Of a stretch of 7,063 bases of DNA, positions 6,702 to 7,063 are shown in pieces. Under the pieces are notes generated by a model, which did no database searches, was not told the origin of the DNA, and saw only the letters and a list, made by a program, of their open reading frames with translations. A program made the position numbers and the translations under genes. The stretch lies in the NCBI GenBank assembly GCA_903897985.1, contig CAIUDS010000106.1:1-7063 (forward strand), in the 5' to 3' direction. Origin of the DNA: an uncultured delta proteobacterium (GTDB taxonomy: Bacteria > RBG-13-61-14 > DRUE01). Every line of letters begins with the position of its first letter. Positions within the stretch are counted from its first letter, which is position 1.

Positions 6702-7063
6702 TTAAAGGGCCTTCACCGTCTGGCCCCCGTCAATGACGATGACGTTACCGGTGATATAGGAGGCTTCCGCGGAGGCCAAGAATGCGACCGCGCCAGCGAT
6801 GTCCTTGGGCTCCCCCAGCCGGCGCATAGGAATTCCTTTGACTGATTTCTCGACCCACTTCTGGTCGCTAATGGCCGCGGCCATCAGGTCGGTGTTGATG
6901 ATGCCGGGACAGATGGCGTTAGCGGTTACGCCAAAACGAGCGAGTTCCACCGCATTCGAGCGGGTCAGCCCGATCACGCCGGCCTTGCTCGAACAATACA
7001 CCGGGAAGAGCCCGGACCCGCGGACGCCCTCCACCGAAGAAATATTGATGATCCGGCCCCGGC
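6702..7063 (-). CDS. Short-chain dehydrogenase/reductase (SDR), C-terminal part; N-terminus beyond right edge
   Basis: The visible 119 codons read in frame from the right edge to TAA at 6704-6702. They begin inside strand 5 with RIINISS, whose last Ser (visible residue 9) is the likely catalytic Ser. After the normal 13-residue spacing comes the YCSSK motif, with catalytic Tyr22 and Lys26. Then follow NAICPG (the PG motif after strand 6), the GEPKDIAGAVAFLAS helix and the closing ITGNVIVIDGG typical of classical FabG-like SDRs. The cofactor-binding TGxxxGxG half lies outside the window, so NAD versus NADP preference cannot be judged. A GTG at 7034 is an internal Val, not a start. The enzyme would oxidise or reduce a hydroxyl/keto group of the pathway substrate. 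It is the first visible gene of the putative operon, 23 bases before the carbon-nitrogen hydrolase. Family assignment is near certain; substrate unknown. Confidence 0.93.
   Translation of the reverse strand, partial: RGRIINISSVEGVRGSGLFPVYCSSKAGVIGLTRSNAVELARFGVTANAICPGIINTDLMAAAISDQKWVEKSVKGIPMRRLGEPKDIAGAVAFLASAEASYITGNVIVIDGGQTVKAL

Larger units (their letters stand above)
1..7063 (-). other. Putative catabolic operon, open at both edges
   Basis: Seven genes lie head-to-tail on one strand with gaps of 23, 60, -4, 30, -8 and 33 bases in transcription order. No terminator-like hairpin followed by a T-run, and no convincing promoter, is visible between them. The ATGA and ATGAATGA overlaps imply translational coupling of glcD-glcF and of the nucleoside hydrolase with the URO-D gene. 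No transporter or regulator is present in the window; these may lie beyond the edges. Co-transcription is inferred from spacing alone. Confidence 0.65.

Noticed and set aside
6679..6705. AT-rich stretch between SDR and amidase as an internal promoter
   Set aside because: There is a TAATAT-like hexamer but no matching -35 box at proper spacing, and the gap is only 23 bases, so it is not called.

Overview
The window is a tightly packed block of bacterial metabolic genes, all read on the minus strand (right to left). It holds five complete genes and two genes cut by the window edges. Base composition is GC-rich with strong third-position GC, which produces several long open frames on the opposite strand that I treat as shadows. 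The host cannot be named from the sequence. The mix of a Glc-type FAD/Fe-S dehydrogenase pair, a corrinoid-methyltransferase-like URO-D protein, a nitrilase-family amidase and an SDR suggests a free-living, metabolically versatile, probably uncultured bacterium. That is inference only.

In transcription order the layout is as follows. (1) 7063-6702: the C-terminal part of a short-chain dehydrogenase/reductase (SDR), entering from the right edge. (2) 6678-5719: a carbon-nitrogen hydrolase of the nitrilase superfamily. (3) A 60-base spacer (5718-5659) with repeat-like sequence, the longest gap in the window. (4) 5658-4258: a GlcD-type FAD-linked oxidoreductase. (5) 4261-3047: a GlcF-type Fe-S protein, overlapping glcD by ATGA. 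(6) 3016-2084: a divergent inosine/uridine-type nucleoside hydrolase. (7) 2091-919: a URO-D superfamily protein, overlapping gene 6 by ATGAATGA. (8) 885-1: a protein with an SCP2-like segment, starting at GTG and running off the left edge.

Spacings of -8 to about 60 bases, two stop/start overlaps and the absence of visible terminators suggest one polycistronic operon that continues past both edges. The genes look like a catabolic set: oxidation of an alcohol (SDR), hydrolysis of an amide or nitrile, oxidation of a 2-hydroxy acid with electrons passed through Fe-S clusters (GlcD/GlcF), cleavage of an N-glycosidic bond (nucleoside hydrolase) and possibly handling of a methyl or carboxyl group (URO-D protein). 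No substrate can be read from the sequence. The combination does not match a named pathway that I know. The nucleoside hydrolase and the URO-D protein both depart from their family motifs at functional positions. These departures and the unassigned SCP2-like protein are the parts most worth a second look.
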